Position numbers and translations under genes: made by a program. A stretch of 64,000 nt of DNA from Salisapilia sapeloensis (Eukaryota > Oomycota > Peronosporomycetes > Peronosporales > Salisapiliaceae), in contig JAADVB010000066.1 of NCBI GenBank assembly GCA_023334545.1, positions 1 to 64,000 of the forward strand. Reading direction: 5' to 3'. Positions 1-11,473 of this stretch are shown piece by piece (position 1 is the first letter of the stretch; each line of letters opens with the position of its first letter). The notes beneath the pieces are model-generated. The model was given only the letters and a program-made list of their open reading frames with translations. It searched no databases and had not been told where the DNA came from.

Positions 1-302
1 AGACAGTCTGATATTGATTTGTGGGTATAGTCAGTGAAAGCTAGCTTGAGGCTAGATTTCCTTGATGGTGCGAGCGATCCGCTCGCGATGGTAACCGATG
101 AACTTTCGATCATCGCAATATCTGTCTTGCTAAGTAGTATTAAAACTCACGTTTTCTTTTGGATCCATTGATAAAAGCACAAAACTTTTTCTCGTTGGCC
201 GCGCATATCTAGTAAGACTCCACGGATGAAAGCTTTTATAACATTTTAACCCTGATCCTGTCCAAAATACTATGAAAGAAAACAGGACTAGATAAAAGTG
301 AT

Positions 303-375
303 CGCCCACCGTGGGGCTCGAACCCACGACCACAAGATTAAGAGTCTTGCGCTCTACCGACTGAGCTAGACGGGC
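303..375 (-). tRNA. tRNA-Lys(CTT)
   Basis: The minus strand folds into a complete 73-nt cloverleaf without an intron. The acceptor stem pairs GCCCGTC with GGTGGGC (two G-T wobbles), the D arm reads GCTC...GAGC, and the T arm holds the GGTTCGAGCC consensus. The anticodon stem CAAGA/TCTTG encloses the loop CTCTTAA, so the anticodon is CTT, reading the lysine codon AAG. The CCA end is not encoded, as usual for nuclear genes. No other tRNA was found in the window. Confidence 0.97.
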
Positions 376-2843
376 TGTGTTAACTGAATGACATGTTACA
401 TATAAAAATAGACAAAAGTATTTACTAATTTTCATTTTGTTGGGTAGAGTGTGATTGAAAGTGGTTAAGTAAAGATTTCAAGTAGGATGGTTGTGATGTC
501 CTTCCAGTCATTGTGGTCTACATCATACGAGAATTGGTATTTTGTAGTTAAGAAGACTATCGTACGCCCAGCGCCGCGCACAGCACCGGCACCGATTATA
601 TGACGACAAAAGCTATTCTACGATAGCATCCCTTTGCTATATCAATACATCGTATATTCATGTCGAAAAGACTTGCTCTAGTGCTTAACGTAAGACTGCG
701 CATCGGCAAATGTAGAAACTTCCGTTTTGAATTATATAATTGATAGGGCATTTTACTTTCTTCTAGCCTAATTTCGATATCGAATTTACTTTTACTTGCT
801 GCTTCTTGCCGCTTCAACCTACATAATACCTCCGCTGACAGCAACCAGTCGCTGGACTTGATAACGTTCTAATACCTTTAGCCTGCATAAAGTCGATCTA
901 GTATGTTTCATAGATGGCAAGATCGAATCCGCTTCCACTTGTAGTGTCACCTTCCCTATTAAAACTTGGTGCACAACACTTGAATGAAAGGAAGCTAGCA
1001 AACACCTACATCGTTAAGATGAGCAGCACAAGGCAATGCACGTCAATGCTCGCTTTAAGAGAACATTACCCTTTTGGCTGCACGAGTCGGTACAAGAGAT
1101 CTCATTTGACAAAGTAATTTGTTTATGACTCGTTTGATAACAATTTGCTCACGAAGATAGTGAACGCTTGATCTATATGCGTGAGCGCGGAAGGATGCGT
1201 TCAACGAGAATGTTCTGATCTGTCTGAACACCTTCCCACGGACACTACATCGAGACAAAACTGTCTTTTGATGCCCTGTACCTTCAAGCTGGGAAGATCA
1301 GTACGTCCCTTGTACTCGACGAGCACTTGTTCACGTTGACACTTTGTATCTGAACATGTGTGTACTTCCCATGCAAATGAAAAATTGCTGGAACAAGTTC
1401 GCACGCAGACTGTCTCGATGTTGGATAACGCGTGTGGAATAGAACCATCTGAGCATCGAGATGGGTGCACAAGGAAGAAGAAGAAGGATGAGGTAGAATG
1501 TGCAAATGAAAGTTTTATTCTCGAAAACAAGTCACTACTCGTACAAGCATCATCATCTTTCCTTGTATCCAGAACAGTATCGCCTAACTATGATATCTGG
1601 AACCATTATCGCGATCAGTGTTACAGCTGAATGCTTGCATATCGAAGGGACGTCGTATGATTAACAGACTGAAGTCTATGCCACTCCAGCAATCGTCGAA
1701 ATTGCTTCCATAGATCATGTACAGCGTGTGCCGCGACTCGTTCTAACTCGCTCAAAAGATATCTATTCACGAATTGATCCTTTTACGACTCATTGAGGTT
1801 TTTCGAGTGCGCATATTTGGGTTGAAACCCAGATTACGATGCTGGGTACACTTGCGAATGGTCACCTGTCGATGATAAGATACTACCTGCGACATGGCAT
1901 TAACGTAGCGAGCAGGCACTGCGCCTCGCTCCTGGACAAGCATACTTTGCTCAAGGGCGCTTTTCCTCTCGCTTGAGATCTTACACCCACGCCGATCAGT
2001 CCTGCCTCGTGCAATCGAAGCTGCGCAGTATAAAACAGCCATGAACTTGATGGAGGGAGATGAAGCGGATGTGAGGCATCACATCAACTTGCAAAGCGTG
2101 GTACAAAGTCGTCTTGTACCGTTGTGCACACAGAAGCATGCTATAGAGCTCCTGGTGCCTCATATGAAAGGACTCTTCCACAAGCATCCATTGCGACATT
2201 TGATGTTCTTGTGCTGGAAACCGAAGAATCTTTGCATGCACATATGATCCGCTCGCTATATCACTAGTCAAAAAAGATGCCTATCGATGCGCATTGGAAA
2301 AACTCTTCCGTCTATATCTGTTACACTCTCTGCAGTGGACATGCATTCGAGTCTAACATCGCTGCTTGTCAAGCCTAACTATCAAGCTACACGTCAACAA
2401 GAGTAGCCGACTTGAGTCGTTGAAGCTCAGAAGTGTCCAACGTTTCTACCCCGTCAAGAGAAAGCGAGATCTATTTCATACAGCGCGAGCATTGCACTTG
2501 CTGATAAGGGCTTCGTCCTCCCCTACAAAACCTGTTCCTGCATCTAATCGTGCTCCTTTCTGTGGTTTTGGCTTCCGCCGTTACTCTCGTATGGAAACAC
2601 CAACACAAAGGCAAAGGCAGGGTTCAGCAATTACTCACTTTCCTCGAGTGTCATTCGTGACATGCTCCTCTTCCCTGTACCTGTGACTTCGCCTGTCAGC
2701 TGATCCGATACTCAACCAGAGTCAAAAGGAAAAAAAACCTCAATTCAACGATGGTTGGCCTCGAAATGCAAATCACTTCATCTTTTTCCATCGAAGAGAG
2801 ACACACCCAGTCGACCGACGCGTTCCGGACGAATTAAAGAACC
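376..2843. other. Intergenic region without recognisable gene
   Basis: About 2.5 kb with only short, overlapping open frames of unnatural composition on both strands. None has a recognisable domain, a signal peptide or a convincing intron-joined extension. The last 100 bases before 2844 are pyrimidine-rich and include a TCATCTTTTTCC stretch that could be the initiator of the following gene. I see no transposon ends or long repeats. Confidence 0.5.
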
Positions 2844-3947
2844 ATGAAGCTCTCTACTATGCTCACCTTTGGTGTCGGTGCCCTCGCCCTCGCACTGCCT
2901 GTGGATGCCAGATCCGCTCGACGCGAGCCGGGATACTGTAAGAACACCAAAGACTGCACGGAGGAATCGCCAGACTACACGTGCGTCTCCGTCCAGACCA
3001 CACGCGCCGGCGTGGAAGACGTCAAGCAGTGCTTGCCGTCCAAGACGCCGGGTGACATCTGCTCTGGTCAGCAGCCGGGCCTCTGCCCTATGTTCTCCAC
3101 TTGGAAGAGCGAGTACAAGTCCATTAGCAGCGTTTGCGCGTTCATTATCCCGGACGCAGACTGCATCCCTGAGGGTGAGACTGGCGATTCATCCAAGAAA
3201 AACCAGGTCGCTTGCCTTAACGTCACGGAGTCCTCTTCGGACTCTGGTTCGGACGACCCCGAGAAGATCGGTGTCATCTACGGATGCGTCGACTTTGACG
3301 GCCAAACGCTGCTTTACGAGAAGGACTCGGACAACATGGACCTCGTGAAGAAGTTCAACTACACTGCTATTATCAAGGACAACTGTGTGAACCCGGACAA
3401 CGAAGATGGCAGTGACATCGTTTGCTCTGGCCGCGGTACGTGTGCCCCGCAGACTGCTGGCCAGATGAACTACGAGTGCGATTGCAACGTCGGCTACAAC
3501 GGCACGTACTGCGAAGGCATCGAGTCGAACAAGTGCACGACCAAGGTGCAGTGCCAAGCTGGTGTGTGCAACCTCAAGACGCAGGAGTGTGAATGCCCCA
3601 AGGGCACCACCGGTGACCAGTGCGCCGAGTGCGACCCCGAATATAAGGACGCTTGCAACGGCCACGGAACGTGCAAGAAGGGAAACCCGGCTGTCGGCAT
3701 GGGCAATGGCAGTGGCAGCACTAGTGGCAGCACGATCAAGGCTCCTGCCGAGGTTGGTGACTCGGACAAGAACATGTGCGAGTGTGAAGAAGGGTACGCT
3801 GGTGCCCAATGTGACCGCAAGGTGAAGAAGCCGAAGAGCTCGAGTGACGGGGATGCCGACGAGGGCTCCGGTTCTGACGGTGCTGCCACCGTCCTCGCAT
3901 CGTCCTTTGCTGCTGTGCTCTCGGCTGCTGCGCTTATCATGGCTTAA
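2844..3947 (+). CDS. Secreted EGF-like, cysteine-rich, probable GPI-anchored surface protein
   Basis: Intronless, 367 aa. Residues 1-22 form a signal peptide ending in a small-residue site (PVDARSARR follows). The ectodomain is rich in cysteine and has several sequon-like NxS/T sites. At least two EGF-like modules are visible: one with CSGRGTC and CDCNVGYNGTYC (about residues 194-227), and a C-terminal one with CNGHGTC and CECEEGYAGAQC (about 272-326). The end is a Ser/Asp-rich spacer followed by a short hydrophobic tail (ATVLASSFAAVLSAAALIMA), the usual GPI-attachment layout. I infer a cell-surface protein, perhaps in adhesion or host contact. EGF-like GPI proteins are common in oomycetes, but no specific role can be read. 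The codon bias is stronger and more GC-rich than the surroundings, suggesting high expression. Confidence 0.85.
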   Translation: MKLSTMLTFGVGALALALPVDARSARREPGYCKNTKDCTEESPDYTCVSVQTTRAGVEDVKQCLPSKTPGDICSGQQPGLCPMFSTWKSEYKSISSVCAFIIPDADCIPEGETGDSSKKNQVACLNVTESSSDSGSDDPEKIGVIYGCVDFDGQTLLYEKDSDNMDLVKKFNYTAIIKDNCVNPDNEDGSDIVCSGRGTCAPQTAGQMNYECDCNVGYNGTYCEGIESNKCTTKVQCQAGVCNLKTQECECPKGTTGDQCAECDPEYKDACNGHGTCKKGNPAVGMGNGSGSTSGSTIKAPAEVGDSDKNMCECEEGYAGAQCDRKVKKPKSSSDGDADEGSGSDGAATVLASSFAAVLSAAALIMA

Positions 3948-4014
3948 ATCTGCATGAATTGATTTTGAAGAGGATGGTTGACATGATAACCTAAATGCAG
4001 CTATTTTCGTTTTT

Positions 4015-5193
4015 TTACTCTTGCACGTACTTGTACGTATCATCATGATACACTGGATCTCCTTTCGCATCATAGTGCGAGGTCTGGTAGCACCTAGGAC
4101 AGTAGAGCATCGGCTCTGCTGTTGCCAATGGATCGTTATACGTGACGTACTTAGCTGTAAAGTGATTGCAAATGTAGCACAATCGGAGCTTGGATGGTTC
4201 CATCGGGAGCAAGAGTGGGAAGTCTTGCTTTCGTCCTGAATCATGCTCGTGCGGTAGACGAACGTTATGTAGTCGAACGACGTGCTCACATTCACCCAAG
4301 TGGATGAAGACGCCTGGCATGTCTGCTTGCAGTCCTAGGTCTTGGAACGACGTTCGTTCCATTCGCTTCGCTTCGTCCTCGCCGCCAAAGACACGTCGAT
4401 GTGGCTTGGCTTTAATCCATTCCTGGACCGCAGGTGCATAGTCCAGTCGAGCAGGTGGCCTCTTATCCGTGTAGAAGTGACCATCCCAAAAGAATAAACT
4501 CGACTCTTTCTTTACATGCTGTAGACGTTCTTCATTAGCACAAGCGATACGATCGAAAAGTTCATGCAAATGCTGAGAATTTCGGACAATGAAATGCTGG
4601 GACTTGGACGGCTCTTTCGATGGATGGAGCACCTCGAAATGTAGTAGCAAATCGCGTTGGAAAGAGGAGGCATTGTCATTGAACATCGGGTGCTTGCGAG
4701 CAAATGAAAAGCTTCGGAAAGTCGATGTGGATGCGACGGAGCGTTTCATCGATTGCGTGCGCAAATCTGGTGGGTGGTCCTGTACTACCTTGGCTACTCG
4801 TTCCGTAGGTCTCGTCGCCTTTCGGACGTCACAGATTGGCCGCAAGTGCTGGAAGACTTGCGCGATTTTGATCTGCTGTTGCTTGTCATGCCTCCGCTCG
4901 ACTTTCGAGCGCTTGCTGCGCCGAGCGACGGCGGCAGAGTGAACGTTCGGGTGGTCTGCATACAACGTCTCTTGTGCAATGCCTCGATAGAAATCCAGTC
5001 GATCCATGTAGACCCGATCGGCCTCCTCGTCGGCGGATGAGATGGCATTCCAAGCATGCAACGCCTGTTTCACATCTGCATCTACAGCTTGCTCTGGCGT
5101 AGGCACTTGTAGATCGTTTGTGCTAATGTCTACATCGTCACAAGAAACTTCCGTCGGCACAAGCGTTGCAAAAGCAGCGCTCAAGCCACTCAT
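4015..5193 (-). CDS. SNAPC3: snRNA-activating protein complex subunit 3 (SNAP50-like)
   Basis: Intronless, 392 aa. The C-terminal third matches the conserved SNAPC3 block. It has an ECEHVVRLHNVRL segment, then CYICNHFTAKYVTYNDPLA and a CPRCYQTSHYDAKGD segment, the Cys/His set of the SNAP50 zinc finger. The N-terminal half is poorly conserved and basic in the middle. SNAPC binds the proximal sequence element of snRNA genes and recruits Pol II or Pol III, so the protein should act in the nucleus. The gene ends about 70 bp beyond the convergent EGF-like gene and is head-to-head with malic enzyme (241 bp between start codons). The family assignment rests on the spacing of the Cys/His cluster and the flanking residues. 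The N terminus gives no added support. Confidence 0.85.
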   Translation of the reverse strand: MSGLSAAFATLVPTEVSCDDVDISTNDLQVPTPEQAVDADVKQALHAWNAISSADEEADRVYMDRLDFYRGIAQETLYADHPNVHSAAVARRSKRSKVERRHDKQQQIKIAQVFQHLRPICDVRKATRPTERVAKVVQDHPPDLRTQSMKRSVASTSTFRSFSFARKHPMFNDNASSFQRDLLLHFEVLHPSKEPSKSQHFIVRNSQHLHELFDRIACANEERLQHVKKESSLFFWDGHFYTDKRPPARLDYAPAVQEWIKAKPHRRVFGGEDEAKRMERTSFQDLGLQADMPGVFIHLGECEHVVRLHNVRLPHEHDSGRKQDFPLLLPMEPSKLRLCYICNHFTAKYVTYNDPLATAEPMLYCPRCYQTSHYDAKGDPVYHDDTYKYVQE

Positions 5194-5381
5194 CTCGGCC
5201 TAATGTTGCCTGTGATGTGTGAGGTTGCTGCATGCGCAATCTGACCAACTTCAGCCCAAACCACTATCATATGACTGGTCTGCACGAATTTGTTTCAATA
5301 GAAAAGTATATGATTGGATCGTTTAAATAAAAGGACGCCACCCTTGCGCGTCACGTCTCAGAGCCGTATCTGTCCTCAGCT

Positions 5382-5395
5382 TCATTTCACGATTT
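5382..5395 (+). promoter_or_regulatory. Oomycete-type initiator of malic enzyme
   Basis: TCATTTCACGATTT agrees with the oomycete initiator consensus TCATTYYNCAWTTT at 13 of 14 positions and lies about 40 bases before the start codon at 5435. It is the best match to this motif that I found in the window. Confidence 0.6.
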
Positions 5396-5434
5396 TGCGT
5401 GTCTAAACCACTCGACGACCTTTTTCCTCCTACG

Positions 5435-7278
5435 ATGGTACTTGCTCTCGTTTTATTTTCTCTGATTTGTACCTAACTTGTATGGAAAGTCTCAAGAAAG
5501 TCAGAACGTCTCTGGATACTGGGCAATCCGCCGTCCAAATGTCAACAAGGTATGTACCTGATTTCAGATATATATGGCACGTGTGACCAACGATACAATG
5601 CAGGGGCTCGCCTTTTCCGAGGAAGAGCGTCAGAAACTTGGTCTCCGTGGTCTCGTCCCGGACGCCGTGACGTCCATCGAGTTGGAAGCCGAGCGTGCGC
5701 TCATCCAGCTTCGTCAAAAGTCCTCTCCACTGGAAAAGTACCTCTTCCTCCAATCCATGCAGGTACTTAATCCGTCTCCAGTCGATCTCTCTCCTTATTT
5801 AACCTCTCATCTAGGACACGAACGAAGATGTGTACTACCGTATGCTCATCGACCACACGCACGAGCTCATGCCGCTCGTTTATACCCCGACGGTCGGCGA
5901 GGCGTGCCAAAAGTTCAGCCACATCTTCCGTCAAACGCCTCGTGGCCTGTACGTGTCCATCAAGGACAAGGGTCACATTGAAGAGATCCTAGACGCTTGG
6001 CCAGAGAAGGACATTCGCGCTATTGTCTTCACGGACGGTGAGCGTATCCTCGGTCTCGGTGACCTCGGTGTCAACGGTCTCGGTATTCCCATCGGTAAGC
6101 TCGCGCTTTACACTGCTTGTGCCGGTGTCCCGCCATCCATGTGTCTCCCTGTCGTCCTCGACGTCGGTACGAACAACCAGGGGAACTTGGACGACAAGTT
6201 CTACATGGGTCTTCGTCAGAAGCGTGTGCGTGGTCAAGAGTTTGAGGATCTCGTGGACGAATTCATGAACGCCGCTCGTAACAAGTACGGCCAGAACGTC
6301 CTGCTCCAGTTCGAGGACTTTGGTAATTCGACGGCTTTCCACCTCCTACGCAAGTATGAGGACACCCACGCCTGCTTTAATGATGACATCCAAGGCACTG
6401 CTTCTGTCGTCGTTGGCGGTCTCTTGGCGTCCTCCCCCTTGACTGGCAAGTCCATGGCCGACCACACGTTCCTCTTCCTTGGCGCAGGTGAAGCCGGTAC
6501 CGGTATTGCCGACCTCATCGCACGCTCCGTCGCGAAGGAGACGGGCAAGTCGTTGGAAGAAGCTCGTAAGCGCATCTTCCTCGTCGACTCTCGTGGTCTC
6601 GTCGTGAACTCCCGTAAGGAGAGTCTGCAGCACCACAAGCTCTTGTACGCACACGACGCTCCGTCCTGTCCGGACTTGATGACGTCCATTGAGCAAGTAA
6701 AGCCGACTGCTCTCATCGGTGTCTGCACGATCCCCAAGACGTTCAACAAGGAAGTGTGTGAGAAGATGTGTGAGCTTAACGAGAACCCGATCATCTTCGC
6801 TTTAAGTAACCCGACGTCGCAAGCCGAGTGCACCGCCGAAGAGGCATACAAGTTCACTAATGGCAAGTGTGTCTTCGCTTCCGGCAGTCCATTCGACCCG
6901 GTCGAGTTTAATGGAAAGAAGTATGTGCCTGGCCAAGGCAACAACTCTTACATCTTCCCTGGTGTCGGCCTCGCCTGCGTTGCCGTCGGCTTGACCCACG
7001 TCGGTGACGAGATCATGCTCATCGCTGCCGAGGCATTGGCAAGCATCGTGACCCAGAAGGACCTGGACACTGGATGCGTCTACCCTCCTCTCTCGGATAT
7101 CCGTAACGTCTCCCTCGACATTGCCGTCAAGGTCGCGGAATACGTACGTATCTCCTTGTTCTCTTGTTTCTATATGATACTTATAAGTGTACTCTAGGGC
7201 TATGAACGTGGATATGCGACGGTGGAACGCCCGTCAGACCTCCGAAAGTACTTGAGTGACTTCATGTACAACCCATAA
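5435..7278 (+). CDS. Malic enzyme, NAD(P)-dependent
   Basis: Oxidative decarboxylation of malate to pyruvate. Five exons give 543 aa: 5435-5437, 5490-5549, 5604-5762, 5815-7143 and 7198-7278. The first exon is only the ATG. The assembled N terminus reads GYWAIRRPNVNK then GLAFSEEERQKLGLRGLVP, as in the family. Later landmarks are VYTPTVGEACQKF, DGERILGLGDLGVNG, FNDDIQGTASVV (metal and substrate site), the nucleotide-binding GAGEAGTG, ALSNPTSQAECT and ASGSPF. The length fits the eukaryotic/large malic enzyme group. There is no clear mitochondrial presequence, so a cytosolic enzyme is likely, and the cofactor (NAD or NADP) cannot be decided by eye. Introns are 52-54 nt. It converges on the Hsp40 gene with only 38 bp between stop codons. 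Confidence 0.95.
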
Positions 7279-7316
7279 GACGAATGCAAATCAATTTCCG
7301 TTCTCGGTTTTTCATC

Positions 7317-8661
7317 TTAATCCAACAGGTTGGATAGAAACTCTTTGTCTTGATCTGAAATCCATTTTGGAAATTGAATATGATGTTGGATGTGAAGGAC
7401 ACCTCGCTCAGACGGAACGCTGTGCTTTGGCATGCCTTCGTCCATGATCTGTCGCACTTCAAACGGACCGGTGATGTCCTCTCGACTGAGCGTAATGTAT
7501 CGATCGTCTAGATGACGCATCTTCTTCTGATACCCGAGCAACGCTTCCTCCAGCGATATGTTGATCTCGTAGTGTAAATCATCTCCAGAACGTCTACTAG
7601 CACATTAGAGATGGACTAGATAAGAGATGGAAGACACATACCGGAAGCGAGAATGAGGTGTCTGGTGGATACGGATGATGATGTCTCCTGGAATCATCCC
7701 TGGCTCTTGGTTACTCTCCCTCTCAAAGACAATGGCATGAGACGATGGCATCCCACGCTCAATATCCACAGTCAACGTCTTTTCCTCTCGAGTGACTTTG
7801 GAGCCACCACAGAATGGACACTTGTGCGCAAACGTCTTGCCTTTGCCGCCACACTTTGGACATGGTTGTTGCATCTGGACGTTAAATCCTGGTCCCATGC
7901 GCTGCTGGACGAGGACGACACCACTGCCACCACATTTCTTACACTTGGATGTCTACATGCACTTATATGAATTGGAGTGGACGTGTAAACTAGTCGGAGG
8001 AACGTACTTTGCCATCCTTGGCGCCAGTGCCTCGACATTTACGACAAATAACGTTCCGAGCGAAACGGAATTCCTTCTGAGCTCCATTATACAGCTCTTC
8101 TAACGTCACAGGCATGTCGACAGATCCGTCTGGACCTCGAGGTTTGCCTCCACCGCCACCAAAGAAGGCTGCAAAGGGGTCGGACGGTTGACCGCCACCT
8201 CGTTCCTCTCGTTCCAGACCTTCGAACCCTTCCAAGTCATACACTTGGCGTTGCTGCGGATCTGACAGGACTTCATACGCATAGGAAATTTCGTGAAATT
8301 TGGTATGAGCATCCTCATCCCCTGGATTCTTGTCTAATGCACAGACTTTAGATGATAAAGCTCTAGAGGATGATCTATATGGCATATACCTGGATGATAC
8401 TTGAGACTGAGCTTCCGATATGCACGCTTGATCTCACTCTCAGTAGCCTCCATTGTCAACCCCAACGCTATGAAGCATAAGTACGACATGCTCACTAAAA
8501 TCAAATCAAATAGCCATACTTTCATACAGATCCTGGTGCTCATGCTCGTGCTCGTGCTCATGCACTTGATTATCTCCAAAGCCACCAAAGCCAAAGTTGA
8601 AAGCAAAGGCTGGGACAATGCTTGCCACCAAGACACAGAGGAAAAGACCCAGGACACGCAT
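7317..8661 (-). CDS. ER-type DnaJ/Hsp40 chaperone (Scj1/ERdj3-like)
   Basis: Five exons (8661-8520, 8467-8390, 8333-8008, 7952-7642, 7596-7317) give 378 aa. Residues 1-21 are a signal peptide (MRVLGLFLCVLVASIVPAFA). A histidine-glutamate run (HEHEHEHEHQ) follows, then a J domain whose HPD triplet is created across the second intron (KYHP|DKNPG). Next come a G/F-rich linker (FFGGGGGKPRG) and a zinc-binding region with CRKCRGTG, CKKCGGSG, CPKCGGKG and CPFCGGSK, and a C-terminal substrate-binding domain. This is a class A Hsp40, expected to serve an ER-lumen Hsp70 (BiP) in folding and quality control. The protein ends LLD without an HDEL/KDEL signal. The start at 8661 is chosen because it begins the signal peptide. 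Introns are 45-56 nt. Confidence 0.92.
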
Positions 8662-8796
8662 GTGATCGATCGAGTGCGAAAATGTGGCGATCCGAGGTCC
8701 GAGAGGTGTCCGACCGGTACGATTCTGGTACACGATTCACTTTGATTTCCATCATCGTCAGATGGGTTCATAATACGATTTCACACTTTCTTCGTA

Positions 8797-10203
8797 ATGG
8801 TCGGACGACGCGATAGCAGTTTGTCCATTCGTGGGCCCATGGCGAAGCCACGCAATGACTCGATCCTTTATGTCTCTGTCCTCAGTGCTAGGGAGCTGAA
8901 GAAGACCCAAGTCCTTGGAGAACAGGACCCGTACACTGGTCTATACTTGTGCACGGCTGGGAATGAGCTGCCCGATCCATCATTCAAGACGTCCACTATT
9001 GACAATGGAGGTAGATTTTCGTGTCTTTTCACTGCTCCAAATCGGTCGATAATGTATGCTTATCACTAGGTACGCACCCGCGATGGAATGAAAAAGGTAC
9101 TATCCTCGTCCCGGACGTCACTGCTGGTGTTCTCAAAATGAAAGTCATGAACGAAAACTGGGTCGGAAGGTACTCTCCATTATCCCATTATCCATACATG
9201 CATCTACTAACATGTATTTGATATACTAGCAACGTCATTGGCGAAGCTGCCATTGCCCTTAAAGACTTGTCTCGAGGACGGTCCATGAAAAAGGAATTTG
9301 CGCTGACTCCTCAAGGCTTTCTATCCCTCCAGCTCTACTTGTCCATCGGTCACGGTACGTCTCGATCACCACTAATAATGCAAACATGTCCTGATGCTCT
9401 ATTGAATAGAAAATCCAAGTGCTATGGGAGAGAATCGGATTGCTGAAGGAGAGTATCCACAGCATTTCATCGCCGGCCGGTCGAAATTATATGTTGGCTT
9501 GATCGGTGGCGACAAACTGCGAGACGTCCAGTCATTCGGAACTCAAGATCCATTTTGTAAAGTATTTCTAAGCAAAGGTCCAAAGCCGAGTTCCGAGGAC
9601 TTGGTCTATCGTGGCAAGACGCATGATAATGGTGGAAAGCATCCGAACTGGACGGAAGGTGTCGCCATTCCAGTTCGTTGTATTGAACATGACTACTTGA
9701 CTGTCCGAGTAAAGAACGACAATACGTTCCAAAAGTACAATGCATGCACTGCTGTATTTGCAGGAGAATACTAATCGTCTTTGTGTAGCAAATTGATCGG
9801 CGAAATGTGTGTGAAAGTGGAAGCTTTGGTCGGATTGGGCTTTGAAGATAAGCAGTTCCCGGTGGAAGCCGAAGGGACGATCGTCGGACAAATTCGACTG
9901 CAGCTAGCCTTGTTTAATGACGAGGTCTTGGAGGAAGAAGAAGCCCATGATGAGTCAGCCGATTTGGAAGGATGTACTTGTGCGACTGTGCCTCGTCATC
10001 GTGGTACTCATGTGGGCAATGTTCTCTTAGACGGTATAAGCCCAGACGGTATACACTACCTCGAGCCTGGCTCTGTCGTCACGACTGGATCTGAACTAGC
10101 TGGAGAATATGTCTTGCAAAAGGACTGCGTCGATAATGATGATGGGATTAGTTGGTCCGGAGCAAGTGGCTCAGAAGACGAATGGGAAGGGGATGAGTTC
10201 TAA
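8797..10203 (+). CDS. Double C2-domain protein
   Basis: Five exons (8797-9010, 9070-9169, 9230-9354, 9410-9734, 9789-10203) give 392 aa. Two C2 modules are visible. The first starts at about residue 24 with ILYVSVLSARELKKTQVLGEQDPY and the second at about 160 with LYVGLIGGDKLRDVQSFGTQDPF. Each continues to a TxDNGGxxPxW block and a parallel strand ending in IGE (SNVIGEAAIAL and NKLIGEMCVKV). The C terminus is acidic (EDEWEGDEF). C2 domains bind phospholipid, often with calcium. The Asp of QDPY/QDPF is kept in both, but I cannot confirm all calcium ligands. No transmembrane segment is seen. A membrane-trafficking or signalling role is only an inference. The gene is head-to-head with the Hsp40 gene (135 bp). 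Confidence 0.85.
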
Positions 10204-10234
10204 AGACTTTACAAAGACAACTTGTTTTTTCATT

Positions 10235-10636
10235 TTAAGTTGCGGTGGCCACTACTGGCTTCTCTTCTTCTTTCACTTCCTCTAGCATACTACGCTTAAC
10301 TCCTTCCGGTGGAGGCACAGACGTGGCTGCAGCTTGTAAAGCGACGAGCGTGTATCGCAAATGCTGCGTGATAATGATTTCGTGCTGTTGCGTCCGAAGA
10401 CGCAGCCACTCGACTTCATTTTCAGCTGGATCTGGCACCAGCTTTTGTATATGCTGCTTCGTACGTCGCATGAGCGACAGCACGTGGTATGCGTACATGA
10501 TCGCTTCCTGATATTCCAGGTGTTCATGCTTCACGACGATCCCATCGTTGTTCATTATAATGTAGGACTCAAAGCCCGGTCGGCTCTTTAGCAGTTTGAT
10601 GGTCTCCTCGACCTCGTTCGGTGCATTCGCTGCCAT
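10235..10636 (-). CDS. Roadblock/LC7-type dynein light chain
   Basis: 133 aa from the ATG at 10636. The roadblock/LC7 fold is recognisable: NEVEETIKLLKSRPGFESYI, then MNNDGIVVKHEHLEYQEAIM, then WLRLRTQQHEIIITQHLRYTLVAL, closely following the DYNLRB family layout (about 96 aa). The C terminus carries an extra Pro/Glu-rich tail of about 25 residues. An in-frame ATG at 10720 would add 28 residues not found in the family, so I prefer 10636. These light chains dimerise and bind dynein intermediate chains for cytoplasmic or flagellar transport. It converges tightly on the C2 gene (31 bp). Confidence 0.88.
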   Translation of the reverse strand: MAANAPNEVEETIKLLKSRPGFESYIIMNNDGIVVKHEHLEYQEAIMYAYHVLSLMRRTKQHIQKLVPDPAENEVEWLRLRTQQHEIIITQHLRYTLVALQAAATSVPPPEGVKRSMLEEVKEEEKPVVATAT

Positions 10637-10800
10637 TGTCCGTCTAAAGTCCTTGAATACGACCTTTCGGGATCTCGTTTGAAACGCCTTCAACAACACG
10701 ATATATTCTGATATATTCACTAATAAAATAGGACACGAAAAGAGTGTTGGAGACGAAACACGACAACAATGGGCAAGATGGAAAAATAAGTTTTGGTTGT

Positions 10801-11295
<495 letters not shown>

Positions 11296-11473
11296 CTAAG
11301 ATCCAGACAGCCACGTGGGTGCACACCATACTGGGCACAAGAGAAAATTCGATCCGACGCTTGGAACATGTCTCTCCTTCGAGCAACATTGCACAATTCC
11401 TTCGCGCAACGTGAAAGACTCGTCTCAGAATGTACAACATTACATGAAAACTACGGTTGTACGAGAAAACAAG

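Noticed and set aside
70-86. Perfect 7-bp hairpin (GCGAGCG-ATC-CGCTCGC)
   Set aside because: Short, no T-run after it and no gene next to it; expected by chance at this length.
130-435. 101-codon minus-strand frame
   Set aside because: It is a read-through of the tRNA-Lys gene; its middle is the translation typical of a tRNA sequence.
1358-1630. 90-codon frame and its neighbours in the left intergenic region
   Set aside because: No domain, no splice-linked extension and no biased codon use.
2869-3348. 159-codon plus-strand frame
   Set aside because: Frame-shifted shadow of the EGF-like gene, rich in Arg, Ser and Thr.
3189-4295. 368-codon minus-strand frame overlapping the EGF-like gene
   Set aside because: Antisense shadow caused by the strong codon bias of the EGF-like gene; low-complexity Val/Ala/Leu composition and no domain.
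8521-8560. CATGCTCGTG-type microsatellite
   Set aside because: It is coding sequence for the His-Glu run of the ER Hsp40, not an independent repeat element.
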